DNA of 64,000 bases. Origin: Dolichospermum sp. FACHB-1091. GTDB lineage: Bacteria; Cyanobacteriota; Cyanobacteriia; Cyanobacteriales; Nostocaceae. Under the pieces are notes generated by a model. It had not been told where the DNA came from, did no database searches, and saw only the letters and a program-made list of their open reading frames with translations. Shown here one piece after another: positions 38,226 through 47,480 of the stretch (the stretch's first letter is position 1; each line of letters starts with the position of its first letter). Position numbers and translations under genes: made by a program. The stretch lies in assembly GCF_014697585.1 (NCBI RefSeq), contig NZ_JACJSB010000012.1, positions 1-64,000 of the forward strand, given 5' to 3'.

Positions 38226-38798
38226 ATGAATAATTTACAGAAATGGCAAATACTAAGCTCAAAAATGGTCATAGATGAGCCAATGTGTCAAATTCGACAA
38301 GATCAGATAGAATTGCCAAATGGTAAAATCATAGACGATTATTTTATCAGTATAAAACCAGATGTTGCTATAATTCTACCCATTACTAAAAATCAAGAGA
38401 TTATTTTTGTGCGTCAATATAGACACGCTATAGGGGAATTTGTCATGGAACTTCCTGCGGGTAGATTTGACGTAAATACAGAAAATCCAGAAAGCGCAGC
38501 AGTCAGGGAATTACGCGAAGAAACGGGCTATTGGGCAGAAAATGTGCGAAAAATCGCAACGCTTTATGATAAACCGAGTAAAGACACTAATCAAATACAT
38601 TTATTTTTAGCGGAAAATGTGGTGAAAGTAGGAGAACAACAAAATCTGGATATTACTGAGGAAATAGAAGTAATTTTAATTTCTATAGATTCAGTATTTA
38701 AGTGCATTGCTGAAGGTGAAATCTCTGTAACTGGAACTATTGCGGCTCTTTTCTTGGGTTTAAGCAATAGGTCTTCTATTCTTCCTAGTACAATATAA
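38226..38798 (+). CDS. Nudix hydrolase (ADP-ribose pyrophosphatase-like)
   Basis: A Nudix protein of about 190 residues from the ATG at 38226 (MNNLQKWQ); the longer frame from 38142 runs through a repeat hairpin. The Nudix box is seen as AGRFDVNTENPESAAVREL followed by REETGY; one residue more than the classical spacing lies between the first Gly and Glu. Similar enzymes hydrolyse ADP-ribose or other NDP-sugars. It stands between the divergent epimerase-like gene and ftsH. Confidence 0.85.
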   Translation: MNNLQKWQILSSKMVIDEPMCQIRQDQIELPNGKIIDDYFISIKPDVAIILPITKNQEIIFVRQYRHAIGEFVMELPAGRFDVNTENPESAAVRELREETGYWAENVRKIATLYDKPSKDTNQIHLFLAENVVKVGEQQNLDITEEIEVILISIDSVFKCIAEGEISVTGTIAALFLGLSNRSSILPSTI

Positions 38799-38926
38799 GC
38801 TGTTACCTGTCACCTTCTGTCCTATCACCTGTTAATAATCAAGTCTGGCAGTTACACTAGATTAGGAAACTGTAATTTCTAGATATGACAAGTTCTCAGA
38901 AAAACAGGCATAAAGGATAACTATAT

Positions 38927-40837
38927 ATGAAAAATTCGCACAAAAATTTTTGGAAGAAACAGCATTTATCAGCTTCTTCGCCAACTCACGCTTTAACTGG
39001 TATGATAACTGCTGGGTTGATTATGTTACCTGGTATTGTGAATATTAATCCAGTTTTAGCGCAGCAAAAAACAGAGCGTAATTCTTTAACTTATGGGGAG
39101 TTAATTCAGAAAGCGGATAAAGGCGAAGTAAAAAGGGTTGAATTGGATCAAACTGAGCAGATAGCTAGGGTTTATTTAACTGGACAAAAGCCGAATACAC
39201 CTCCTCTACAGGTGCGCCTTTTAGAGCAAAATCCAGAATTAGTGAATAAACTTAGGGAAAAAAATGTTGATTTTGGTGAGGTTTCCTCCGCTGGAAACAG
39301 GGTTGCTGTGGGGTTGTTAATTAATCTCATGTGGATTTTACCCCTGGTGGCTTTAATGATATTATTCCTGCGTCGTTCTGCGAATGCTTCTAACCAAGCC
39401 ATGAGTTTCGGTAAATCTCGCGCCCGCTTTCAAATGGAAGCAAAAACCGGGGTCAAATTTGCTGATGTCGCAGGAGTGAATGAAGCCAAAGAAGAATTAG
39501 AGGAAGTTGTGACTTTCTTAAAACAGCCGGAAAAATTTACCGCTGTAGGTGCGAAAATTCCCAAGGGTGTGTTACTAATTGGACCGCCGGGAACTGGGAA
39601 AACTTTACTAGCAAAGGCTATTGCGGGTGAAGCAGGTGTACCTTTTTTCAGTATGTCTGGCTCGGAATTTGTGGAGATGTTTGTTGGTGTGGGTGCTTCC
39701 CGTGTCCGTGATTTGTTCAAAAAAGCTAAGGATAATGCTCCCTGTATCATTTTTATTGATGAAATTGACGCGGTAGGTAGACAACGGGGTGCGGGTATTG
39801 GTGGGGGAAATGATGAACGAGAACAAACTCTTAACCAGTTATTAACGGAAATGGACGGTTTTGAGGGAAATACGGGGATTATTATTATTGCTGCTACTAA
39901 CCGCCCTGATGTTCTAGATTCGGCTTTGTTACGTCCAGGACGCTTTGATAGACAGGTAATTGTAGACGTTCCAGATTTGAAGGGAAGAGAGGAAATTTTG
40001 ACAGTCCATGCTCAAAATAAGAAGATTGACCCTAGTGTATCATTAGAAGCGATCGCTCGGCGGACTCCTGGGTTTACCGGTGCTGACTTAGCTAATTTAC
40101 TCAATGAAGCTGCTATTTTGACAGCCAGAAGACGCAAGGAAGCAGTCACCGATTTAGAAGTTGATAATGCGATAGATCGAGTAGTTGCGGGTATGGAAGG
40201 AACTGCTTTAGTAGATAGCAAAAGTAAACGCCTCATTGCTTATCATGAAGTGGGACACGCTTTGGTAGGTACGTTGGTTAAGGATCATGATCCTGTACAA
40301 AAAGTTACTTTAATTCCCAGAGGACAAGCATTAGGTTTAACTTGGTTTACTCCCAATGAAGAACAGGGTTTAATTTCCCGTTCCCAGATTTTAGCGCGAA
40401 TTGCGGCAACTTTGGGCGGTCGTGCAGCGGAGGAAATCGTTTTTGGTCAAGCGGAGGTGACTACCGGTGCGGGAAATGATTTACAACAGGTGACTAATAT
40501 GGCTCGACAAATGGTAACAAAGTTTGGAATGTCTGATTTAGGTCTAGTTTCTTTGGAAAATCAAAATTATGAGGTATTTTTAGGCCGGGACTGGATGAAT
40601 AAATCTGAATATTCGGAGGAAATTGCTGCTAAAATTGATGCTACAGTTCGGGAAATTGTCAGCAAGTGCTATATTCAAGCTAAGGAAATCATCCAGGAAA
40701 ACCGTTTAATTTTGGAGCGGGTGGTTGATTTGTTGATAGAACAAGAAACTATTGACGGTGATGTTTTTCGGAAAATTGTCGCCGATAATACTGCAATTCA
40801 ACTAAAAACTCATGAGCCGGTAGCCGTACCTTATTAA
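38927..40837 (+). CDS. ftsH: ATP-dependent zinc metalloprotease FtsH
   Basis: A 636-residue membrane AAA+ protease. Two hydrophobic segments (about residues 22-40 and 127-148) flank a periplasmic/lumenal domain; Walker A GPPGTGKT is at 219-226; Walker [12 protein letters not shown]; the zinc site is HEVGH. Cyanobacteria have several FtsH paralogues acting in photosystem II repair and membrane quality control; which one this is cannot be told from sequence alone. It is followed by a strong terminator. Confidence 0.96.
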   Translation: MKNSHKNFWKKQHLSASSPTHALTGMITAGLIMLPGIVNINPVLAQQKTERNSLTYGELIQKADKGEVKRVELDQTEQIARVYLTGQKPNTPPLQVRLLEQNPELVNKLREKNVDFGEVSSAGNRVAVGLLINLMWILPLVALMILFLRRSANASNQAMSFGKSRARFQMEAKTGVKFADVAGVNEAKEELEEVVTFLKQPEKFTAVGAKIPKGVLLIGPPGTGKTLLAKAIAGEAGVPFFSMSGSEFVEMFVGVGASRVRDLFKKAKDNAPCIIFIDEIDAVGRQRGAGIGGGNDEREQTLNQLLTEMDGFEGNTGIIIIAATNRPDVLDSALLRPGRFDRQVIVDVPDLKGREEILTVHAQNKKIDPSVSLEAIARRTPGFTGADLANLLNEAAILTARRRKEAVTDLEVDNAIDRVVAGMEGTALVDSKSKRLIAYHEVGHALVGTLVKDHDPVQKVTLIPRGQALGLTWFTPNEEQGLISRSQILARIAATLGGRAAEEIVFGQAEVTTGAGNDLQQVTNMARQMVTKFGMSDLGLVSLENQNYEVFLGRDWMNKSEYSEEIAAKIDATVREIVSKCYIQAKEIIQENRLILERVVDLLIEQETIDGDVFRKIVADNTAIQLKTHEPVAVPY

Positions 40838-40851
40838 TTTAGATAATTTTT

Positions 40852-40885
40852 GTAGAGACGTTCCATGGAACATCTCTACTTTTTT
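40852..40885 (+). terminator. Rho-independent terminator of ftsH
   Basis: 'gtagagacgttcc' pairs with 'ggaacatctctac' with a single mismatch (40852-40879), directly followed by six T. It is 15 bases after the ftsH stop. Confidence 0.8.
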
Positions 40886-40901
40886 CTGATTAAGAAAAAC
40901 A

Positions 40902-41489
40902 TCAAAAAGATTGTTCCAGAACTTTTTTAAATGGTAGTTTAACATTGTAATTAGCAGGAATTTTATCTCCCACTATTACCTCAATAACTGTATATGCAAG
41001 ATCGTGAAAAAATGATCTACAAGATCCAATTTCTCCAAATGTACCCCATTTAAAATAAATTTCACCAGAACCAAATATTGAACTAATTCCCGGTTCTTGC
41101 AGTTTCAATTTTGCACCATTAAAAACACTATCTGCATATTCTTCTGGTATCCCAACTCTCACCACATCTAATGATAATGCAAGGGAAGAATTAACTTCTC
41201 TTTCCACTTCCGTGGAAACTGCTACTTTCAAGACTAATTTACCCGAATCATTTGGCTCAAATGTAGCCCCCAAGCAGCCATATAAAAACCTAGCCCCTAG
41301 AGGTGCTAATATCTCTATCATTACTTCTTTTTTAGAGAATAAACCCATCTTTGCACTTTCAAGGATGACCTCTATTTTTTCATCTACAACAGGATAGAAA
41401 ACAGGTCGAAAATCTCCAGGAAAATAAAATGATTCGTTATTCCAAATCCGAGCTTTTCCGGTTATACCTAAATCTAATACTTTGATCAT
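40902..41489 (-). CDS. Hypothetical protein, possible immunity partner
   Basis: A 195-residue soluble protein of no recognised family, with repeated beta-strand-like stretches (KIEVILESAKMGLFSKKEVMIEIL; KLVLKVAVSTEVEREV). Its start overlaps the end of the upstream 125-residue gene by four bases (41486-41489), so both are translationally coupled. If the upstream protein is a toxin domain, as suspected, this would be the position of an immunity gene; that is an inference from order only. Confidence 0.55.
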   Translation of the reverse strand: MIKVLDLGITGKARIWNNESFYFPGDFRPVFYPVVDEKIEVILESAKMGLFSKKEVMIEILAPLGARFLYGCLGATFEPNDSGKLVLKVAVSTEVEREVNSSLALSLDVVRVGIPEEYADSVFNGAKLKLQEPGISSIFGSGEIYFKWGTFGEIGSCRSFFHDLAYTVIEVIVGDKIPANYNVKLPFKKVLEQSF

Positions 41490-41863
41490 GAGTCAATCCC
41501 CCAAGCTGTTCGCCAATTTCTGTTAAAATCTTCTGGGTAAGCTTTAATTACTTCAGGATGATATAAACTGTATGGTGATACACTATAATGTGCTATTGCC
41601 ATAGAATGTGCCGCATACCAATCATAACCTTTTTCCATGAGTTCTGCTTCTTTTAGTTCATGAAAGTAAAAACTAGCATCAGAATTACATATTTTCTGTC
41701 CCAAATCTAAAGCTGTTTGTAGTCTATCAATCATGTTTTGGTTGGGTAAGAACTCATTAAACTTACTGATATGTTTTCTGACTATATCAACTTTCTCATA
41801 TTCAACATCATACTCTTGATTAGTTAATGTTCCAAAAAACATTTCATCAGAATTTACAGACAA
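41486..41863 (-). CDS. Hypothetical protein, possible stand-alone toxin domain
   Basis: A 125-residue protein. The second half (FYFHELKEAELMEKG...AAHSMAIAHYSVSPYSLYHPEV) has a paired H-E and A-A-H pattern that recalls C-terminal domains of polymorphic toxins, often ending in 'SPYSLYHPEVI...' phrases. No secretion signal, adhesin or repeat region precedes it. The match is from memory of sequence style and should be treated as weak. It forms a two-gene unit with the downstream 195-residue protein. Confidence 0.45.
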   Translation of the reverse strand: MSVNSDEMFFGTLTNQEYDVEYEKVDIVRKHISKFNEFLPNQNMIDRLQTALDLGQKICNSDASFYFHELKEAELMEKGYDWYAAHSMAIAHYSVSPYSLYHPEVIKAYPEDFNRNWRTAWGIDS

Positions 41864-42147
41864 AAGAAGAACTCACTTTTACCTAACTTACAGCGATTTT
41901 CGGGTAAATGAACCACATTTTATATCTCACGCAAAGGCGCAAAGACGCAAAGGAAGAAAGGAATAGAAAAATTAGCTTGTGGTACAAATACATGAAAACT
42001 GCTGTAATTGCACTGTCTCAGGATCAGCATAAATAATAACCGTACTTTACACAAGAGATTCCCTAACCAGTCCATAAAAATCTCCCCATGGTGGGATTTA
42101 GGGACAGATAAACGCTAAAATTAGCAATTGGAGAGTTAAACTATGCT
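41864..42147. other. Intergenic region with dispersed repeat
   Basis: No gene was seen. 'ctcacgcaaaggcgcaaaga' at about 41935-41954, running on into 'cgcaaaggaag', is the reverse complement of a sequence near 3892-3920 and resembles one at 6530-6550. A palindromic 'tctccccatggtggga' (42079-42094) precedes the next gene. Confidence 0.5.
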
Positions 42148-42525
42148 ATGTTTGATATATTGCCTTTTCGCTTTGAAATAGATAAAGTTGCGATCGCTGG
42201 TACTTGTTTATGGGCTTTAGCGTTATATTTGAGTTTTTCACAGGTTAGAGAATGGGTAACGACACAACTCAACCGCTGGTTTAATTTTGCTGAACGTTTC
42301 CTATACACTAGTCAATCAGAATTTGACAAGACTCGTCAAGCCAGAGAAGCGCAAAATTCCTTTTATGCTTCACTATTTAGCATTTTCCCCTTTTTAATAT
42401 TTGGTGGTTTATCTAACTGGATTTTAGATATCAGTTTAGGTAATAGCTGGGGAGTTAGCACTGGAATACTTGTTTGTATGGGCGCTGGTGTATATGAATT
42501 AGGACGCAGACAAGGGGAAGAATAA
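42148..42525 (+). CDS. Conserved hypothetical membrane protein
   Basis: A 125-residue protein with three hydrophobic segments (about residues 13-32, 72-92 and 98-115) and a charged central loop (LNRWFNFAERFLYTSQSEFDKTRQA). It resembles uncharacterised cyanobacterial membrane proteins; no function is known to me. It converges with the type IIG gene, with an 8-base gap. Confidence 0.65.
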   Translation: MFDILPFRFEIDKVAIAGTCLWALALYLSFSQVREWVTTQLNRWFNFAERFLYTSQSEFDKTRQAREAQNSFYASLFSIFPFLIFGGLSNWILDISLGNSWGVSTGILVCMGAGVYELGRRQGEE

Positions 42526-42533
42526 ATTTAAGT

Positions 42534-45500
42534 TTATGTATTTTGAATACTTTCAATCATAGTTATTTCTGCATCAGTTAATTCATAGAGTTCATAAACT
42601 AATTGATTGATTTGTCTATCAGTGGCTTGAATTTGTTGCTGAATCATTCTTTTGGCTGGGGGTGTGTTTGCTTGATTGAGTTGTTGATGAAGATAAAGCA
42701 TTTGTTCAACCAGTTTAACTATTTGATTATGAATCTTTTTTTCTTTTGAACTAGAAAAATCAATCAATCGAATTGGTAATTGTTCAATAAACTGAGTAAA
42801 ATAACGAAAAAAGCCTCCTCGCATTGTTGTACTAATATTTTTGAGATAAAAATCCAATAATTTACTATTAAGTAATCCTAAAATATATTTAATTGATTCT
42901 TCCACGTTACTCTTAAGTGTAATTCCATAGCCACTAGTAAAAGCATAATCTCCTTTATCGTCCCAAGCAAAACAAGCTCGATTTGCAATATCAGGAACTA
43001 ATATTTTAGGACCTTTCATAAATTCAATATTTTTAGGATAAATATAAGCATACCAACTCGAACCGAACATTTTTCCTTTTTCTCTATTTTCCAAAAATGG
43101 TTTATTTTGCATGAGATAATCAAAAGTTAAAGGGAATTGAGTACGCATTTTATCCTCATTAATAAGCTGAACGTTTCCATTAATTAACTCATAAGGAACA
43201 ATTAGTAACTTTCCAGAATATAAAATTTGATATGGTTTTATTTCCTTACCTTGTAAAAACAGAGAAGTTAAATTAGATTCAATTGTGAATATTCTATCTA
43301 AAGCTTTAGAATATACTTGCAATAAATTATCCTCCTGAGAAATCAAATCTAAAACATATATTTTATTAGCACTGGTTCTGATACCTTGAGAAATATTATT
43401 TTTTATTTCACTTAACTTAACAAATCTAGAGGTTTTAAATTTATCAAAAAATACAGAATTTTTAATTTTACCAAAATCCCATTTTCCATCTGTAATAGAT
43501 TCATTAATTATCAATGTTTCTTCCGTACTACCATCAACAATCCATTGAAATAAATCCTTAACTTGAATAAAGGTTAATTCTGATTTTTTTGTTTTAGATA
43601 AGAAAAATAAACAAGTATAAGTTGAAACCTTGGGAAACACTTGTTGATCTCCAAAATGCACTATTTTATGAAGATATTTACCTTCAGCAATTAATTTTCT
43701 GATAGATTCCCCATATTGAGCATTAAAAAACTTATGGGGTAAAATAAAACCTAAATAGCCATCTTTTCTTAATAGTTCTAATCCCTTTTCCACAAAGACA
43801 ACATAAATATCATAGTTTCCCTTACTAGCAGAAACATACTGTTGTTTATAAAATTCAACTTCTAAAGCAGCCCATTCTTTTAAAGCTTGGATTCTAATAT
43901 AGGGAGGATTACCAATAACTACATCAAAACCACCTCGTTTCATAATAACAGAAAAAGCCGATTTCCAGTCAAAAATATTAACTCTATAAGCCGTATTTTC
44001 GTCTAAAAAATTTAATTGAGTGTGTTGATAAAATTCTGCGTCTATCAAGGTATTACCACACTGAATATTATCATCTAAATCAGGTAAAGCCCGTTCTTTA
44101 AATAACTGTAATTGTCTGGTAATTGTTTCTCCTGATTCTCCTTCTAATACCTTTAATAACAAAGATAACTTAGTCGTTTCTACCGCTTGTTGATCAATAT
44201 CAACACCATAAATATGAGTTAATAAAATTTGCTTTCTCTCACTTGCGGTTAAACGCCATTGATGATCTGAAATTTGGTAGAATTTATTTTTGTATTTCTT
44301 GGGATTTTGCAGATATTGTTCTAAATACCAATCTAGGAGAAATTGATAGGCCACAATTAAAAAAGAACCTGAACCACAAGCAGGATCAAGAATTGTTATA
44401 TCTTGGATTTTTTCTGGTTTCTTATTTTCTAAAACCTTACCAATAGTTTGTTTAATAATATAATCAACAATATAACTAGGAGTATAATAAACACCTCCAG
44501 CTTTTCTTACTTCCGGTTTATCTTCAATAACTGCTTGACGACTTGCAGATATTTGAATGACTTTACCTAAAAATTGTTCATAAACTTGTCCTAAAATTTC
44601 CACAGGAATCACAGAAAATTCATAAGGACTTTCTGGAGGATAGAGTTTTCTAATAATTAATGTTAAAATAGCATCATCTATAGTTAAATTCAAAGTAAAA
44701 TCATCAGGATTTTCTCGTCCTTTTTCACCTTGGAAATGGAATAAACCCGAATTATAGCGATAATCTGCATTGATAAATAACCGCCCTAACTCTTGATAAA
44801 AATTCTCCAACTTTAATAAATTATATAACTGTTGATAAGGTTCAATTCCTCTATCTTCACAAATGCGTAAAAAGACAATTCTATTAATCGTCATTTGCAC
44901 AGCAAAATTTAACTCTCTTTGTTGAATTTGGGGATTTTTCCAAACAATATTAGCAGCTAAATTTTCTCGCCAAATTTCAATTTCTTGGAGAAATTTTTGA
45001 TCAACAGTAATCCCAGATTTAACTTTAGTTTCTGCAAATCTTTCTAAAGAACCATTTAAGACAGCTTCCTTAGAAAAAAGATCATAAATCTCTTGCCATT
45101 TTTCTACATATTTTGTATAATGAAAATGTTTGATTCTCGCTATCAATGGAGAATCATTTTTATTTGGCATAATTCGACAATCATAAACTGCAAATTCTTC
45201 AAAATCTGTTAAAATGCTTAAAGGTAATTTTGCAGACCAGCCATAACGTCTGACTTGAAAAGCCGCACTCATATTATTACCAACATTAACAGCGGGTTTT
45301 TTCGCTTCCACAAAAAACTTTCTTGTTCCCCCAACCCAAAAACTATAATCAGGTGCTTTGGCTTTGTTTGCGTCGCTAATTTTTAAAGAATCTTCATGAA
45401 CAACGTCTTTATAAATATCAGAAGTTTGTCGTTCATTATTAATATCCCACCCTAAAGCAGCAAAAAAAGGATTAATAAACTCAATTCTAGTTTGTGTTTC

Positions 45501-45581
45501 ATTAATTCCCCCCGCACGATACAATTCTATCGAAGAGTGAAAATGTTCAACAAGTTTAATAATGGTATCAGGTGCTTTCAT
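42534..45581 (-). CDS. Type IIG restriction-modification enzyme (Eco57I-like)
   Basis: A 1015-residue single-chain enzyme. The N-terminal nuclease motif is P77-D78 (KAPDYSFW) with E92-A-K94 (FFVEAKKP); the N6-adenine methyltransferase motifs are LDPACGSGSFL (SAM binding) and DVVIGNPPYIRI (catalytic NPPY). A helical part and a target-recognition-like C-terminus (LEQLPIRLIDFS...) follow. Such enzymes both methylate and cut DNA without separate subunits. It is preceded by the lipid-A-disaccharide-synthase-related gene on the same strand (27-base gap). Loss of either activity cannot be excluded, but all key residues are present. Confidence 0.88.
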   Translation of the reverse strand: MKAPDTIIKLVEHFHSSIELYRAGGINETQTRIEFINPFFAALGWDINNERQTSDIYKDVVHEDSLKISDANKAKAPDYSFWVGGTRKFFVEAKKPAVNVGNNMSAAFQVRRYGWSAKLPLSILTDFEEFAVYDCRIMPNKNDSPLIARIKHFHYTKYVEKWQEIYDLFSKEAVLNGSLERFAETKVKSGITVDQKFLQEIEIWRENLAANIVWKNPQIQQRELNFAVQMTINRIVFLRICEDRGIEPYQQLYNLLKLENFYQELGRLFINADYRYNSGLFHFQGEKGRENPDDFTLNLTIDDAILTLIIRKLYPPESPYEFSVIPVEILGQVYEQFLGKVIQISASRQAVIEDKPEVRKAGGVYYTPSYIVDYIIKQTIGKVLENKKPEKIQDITILDPACGSGSFLIVAYQFLLDWYLEQYLQNPKKYKNKFYQISDHQWRLTASERKQILLTHIYGVDIDQQAVETTKLSLLLKVLEGESGETITRQLQLFKERALPDLDDNIQCGNTLIDAEFYQHTQLNFLDENTAYRVNIFDWKSAFSVIMKRGGFDVVIGNPPYIRIQALKEWAALEVEFYKQQYVSASKGNYDIYVVFVEKGLELLRKDGYLGFILPHKFFNAQYGESIRKLIAEGKYLHKIVHFGDQQVFPKVSTYTCLFFLSKTKKSELTFIQVKDLFQWIVDGSTEETLIINESITDGKWDFGKIKNSVFFDKFKTSRFVKLSEIKNNISQGIRTSANKIYVLDLISQEDNLLQVYSKALDRIFTIESNLTSLFLQGKEIKPYQILYSGKLLIVPYELINGNVQLINEDKMRTQFPLTFDYLMQNKPFLENREKGKMFGSSWYAYIYPKNIEFMKGPKILVPDIANRACFAWDDKGDYAFTSGYGITLKSNVEESIKYILGLLNSKLLDFYLKNISTTMRGGFFRYFTQFIEQLPIRLIDFSSSKEKKIHNQIVKLVEQMLYLHQQLNQANTPPAKRMIQQQIQATDRQINQLVYELYELTDAEITMIESIQNT

Positions 45582-45608
45582 ATCTGAAAAAATGTTTTTT
45601 ATATAAAT

Positions 45609-46847
45609 CTATAATAACTCTTTTTTGACCAAAATTGCCAACTTTTCCGCAGCCCCACCTTCACCCCTCACACTGCGTAATTTATGACGAATAGCCTCTA
45701 ATTTCTCTGGATTTTTTAACAAATCTAGAACCATTTCTCCCACTTCCTCTGGTTGCAATTTACCTACTAATTCTGGTACAATTTCTGCTTGCGCCCAAAT
45801 ATTTGGCCAAGCTAATAAACCCTTATTTTTTGACATCCACCAATTAATTATTTTAGCAAAAAAAGAGCCTAATATCGGTAAATTCGCTAATATTCCTGGT
45901 AAACCATCCCAAGAACGCATTGCATCTAATTGTTGCATGGGTAATAATACAATCATGGGTACTGCTAACGCTCCTAATTCTGCGGTATTTGCACCAACTG
46001 TAGTTAAACAAATGGAACATTGAGACAATAAATGATAAGCGGGATTTTCTTGTTTTAATTCTACTGTTAAACCTGTAGAAGTTAGGAAATAATTATCTAT
46101 TAAATCAGCACCTTGAAAATTAAATGCTTTTGTAAATGGGTTCTTTTCAGGATTAGCAAAACTGGCTAAAGTTGGTAGATCTAAAGTTGGCGCAACAGGA
46201 ATAAAAAACTTTGTCTGGGGTAATTTGCTGTGAATATATTCAGCAATAGCTAAGGTTAAAGGTACACCTTGGGTTAATTTCGCTGCTTTTGAACCTGGTA
46301 AAAGTCCAATAATGTTAATTTGAGTTTGGGGATTTTCAATTTTAGATGTGATTTCATTCTCTGCTGCTTCTAACATTAAATCACCAATTACCGTAAATTT
46401 ATCTGCATATTTTGGAGCAACATTTTTCGCAACTTGTGCTTTCATAATGGCAAATTTATCTATAAAATTGTGCCAACGTGCTTCCCATTCCGCATAAACT
46501 ACAGTTTTATATCCTAACTTTTTACCAATAATAACGGGAAAAATTTGATCACCACCTAAAAATATAACCACACCTTGATTTCTCCATTGCCAATTTTCGG
46601 CGGTTTTTCCCCACAGTAAAAATTGCCAAAAATGTTCTGGTGCTTGAACTCTATCAACCTCCGAATAACCCAAAGCTATAGCAGTTTCTTTACCACTAGC
46701 ATGAGGACAAGGTGATAATATTACAGAAATTCTGACCTGAGAAATATCATGTCCTAGTTGTTTTCTCAATGCTTTGACAACAGGAAGTACCCAGGTTGTT
46801 ACCTCCCCTGGTCCATTGGAAAGAATCAGAATATCTACTGGAGTCAT
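45609..46847 (-). CDS. Lipid-A-disaccharide synthase-related glycosyltransferase
   Basis: A 412-residue protein similar to the cyanobacterial 'lipid-A-disaccharide synthase-related' group, a GT-B-like fold. Visible parts are the N-terminal LILSNGPGEVTTWVLPVVKAL and a later LLPGSKAAKLTQGVPLTLAIA, with a C-terminal donor-site-like TTVGANTAELGALAVPMIV. Its true acceptor is unknown; lipid A synthesis is doubtful because it differs from LpxB. It lies upstream of the type IIG gene. Confidence 0.75.
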   Translation of the reverse strand: MTPVDILILSNGPGEVTTWVLPVVKALRKQLGHDISQVRISVILSPCPHASGKETAIALGYSEVDRVQAPEHFWQFLLWGKTAENWQWRNQGVVIFLGGDQIFPVIIGKKLGYKTVVYAEWEARWHNFIDKFAIMKAQVAKNVAPKYADKFTVIGDLMLEAAENEITSKIENPQTQINIIGLLPGSKAAKLTQGVPLTLAIAEYIHSKLPQTKFFIPVAPTLDLPTLASFANPEKNPFTKAFNFQGADLIDNYFLTSTGLTVELKQENPAYHLLSQCSICLTTVGANTAELGALAVPMIVLLPMQQLDAMRSWDGLPGILANLPILGSFFAKIINWWMSKNKGLLAWPNIWAQAEIVPELVGKLQPEEVGEMVLDLLKNPEKLEAIRHKLRSVRGEGGAAEKLAILVKKELL

Positions 46848-47144
46848 TTAATTATTACCTCATCAGTTATAAAATATGATTATACTGGTATAATGAATCA
46901 AAAGAACAAAACGGAATCTATAAATTAGAATCTCAATGAGATATGGTGACAAGGTATCTAAAGTTTTGTATCATAGTTAATCAAATTCATCACAAAATCA
47001 AATAACAATGTACTATGGTAATTAGTAGCGTAAATGTGCAATGCTTCCCTTACTGTTTTCAAAGGATGTCAGGTAAGCTACACCCTGATTTACTAATAGC
47101 AGAATGTGGTGGCTTTGACGAGTAAACCTAGCTGGGTGAAACTA

Positions 47145-47252
47145 ATGTCTAAGGAAAAAAAAGGTAATAAAGAGGCTAAAAAGCCTAAAAAAGATCCCAA
47201 AGACAAAAAGGAGAAAAAAGACCCAAACAGATATGATGGTTTAACTAAGTAA
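47145..47252 (+). CDS. Small lysine-rich protein (35 residues)
   Basis: The frame from ATG 47145 to TAA 47252 reads MSKEKKGNKEAKKPKKDPKD and then KKEKKDPNRYDGLTK. About 40 percent lysine makes it extremely basic, with no hydrophobic part. 'gggtga' lies about six bases before the ATG as a possible ribosome binding site. Small highly basic proteins of this type occur in cyanobacteria without known role; nucleic acid or ribosome binding would be a guess. It is too short for gene finders with usual cut-offs. Confidence 0.5.
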   Translation: MSKEKKGNKEAKKPKKDPKDKKEKKDPNRYDGLTK

Positions 47253-47320
47253 GAAAGATTAAGATGAGAATTTCTGGTAGGGTATCATAAGGGTTTTAGG
47301 CTATTAGCTTTTAACAGATT

Positions 47321-47358
47321 AAGGTCATTATCCCTGTAAATAGATGGATAATGACCTT
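47321..47358. terminator. Perfect 13-bp hairpin
   Basis: 'aaggtcattatcc' (47321-47333) and 'ggataatgacctt' (47346-47358) with a 12-base loop; followed on the + strand by 'tgatttttaaag'. It lies between the small + strand ORF and the 3' end of the minus-strand DUF1802 gene and may end both transcripts. Confidence 0.55.
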
Positions 47359-47480
47359 TGATTTTTAAAGTAAATATGGCGTTGCTGATTTGAGGTATGA
47401 AAATGATTTTTGGTGTGACACTTGCGTAAGTCATAGCTAATAAATAAATATCATACCCCAATTCAGCAACGTCGTTATTT

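Larger units (their letters stand above)
46848..47480. other. Gene-poor region with one small ORF and a hairpin
   Basis: 633 bases between the lipid-A-disaccharide-related gene and the DUF1802 gene. It holds a 35-codon lysine-rich ORF on the + strand (47145-47252), a perfect 13-bp hairpin (47321-47358) and a half copy of the 'acttgcgtaagtc' repeat end (47420-47432). A larger minus-strand frame (47285-47533) overlaps the hairpin and the next gene and is not credible. Confidence 0.55.
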
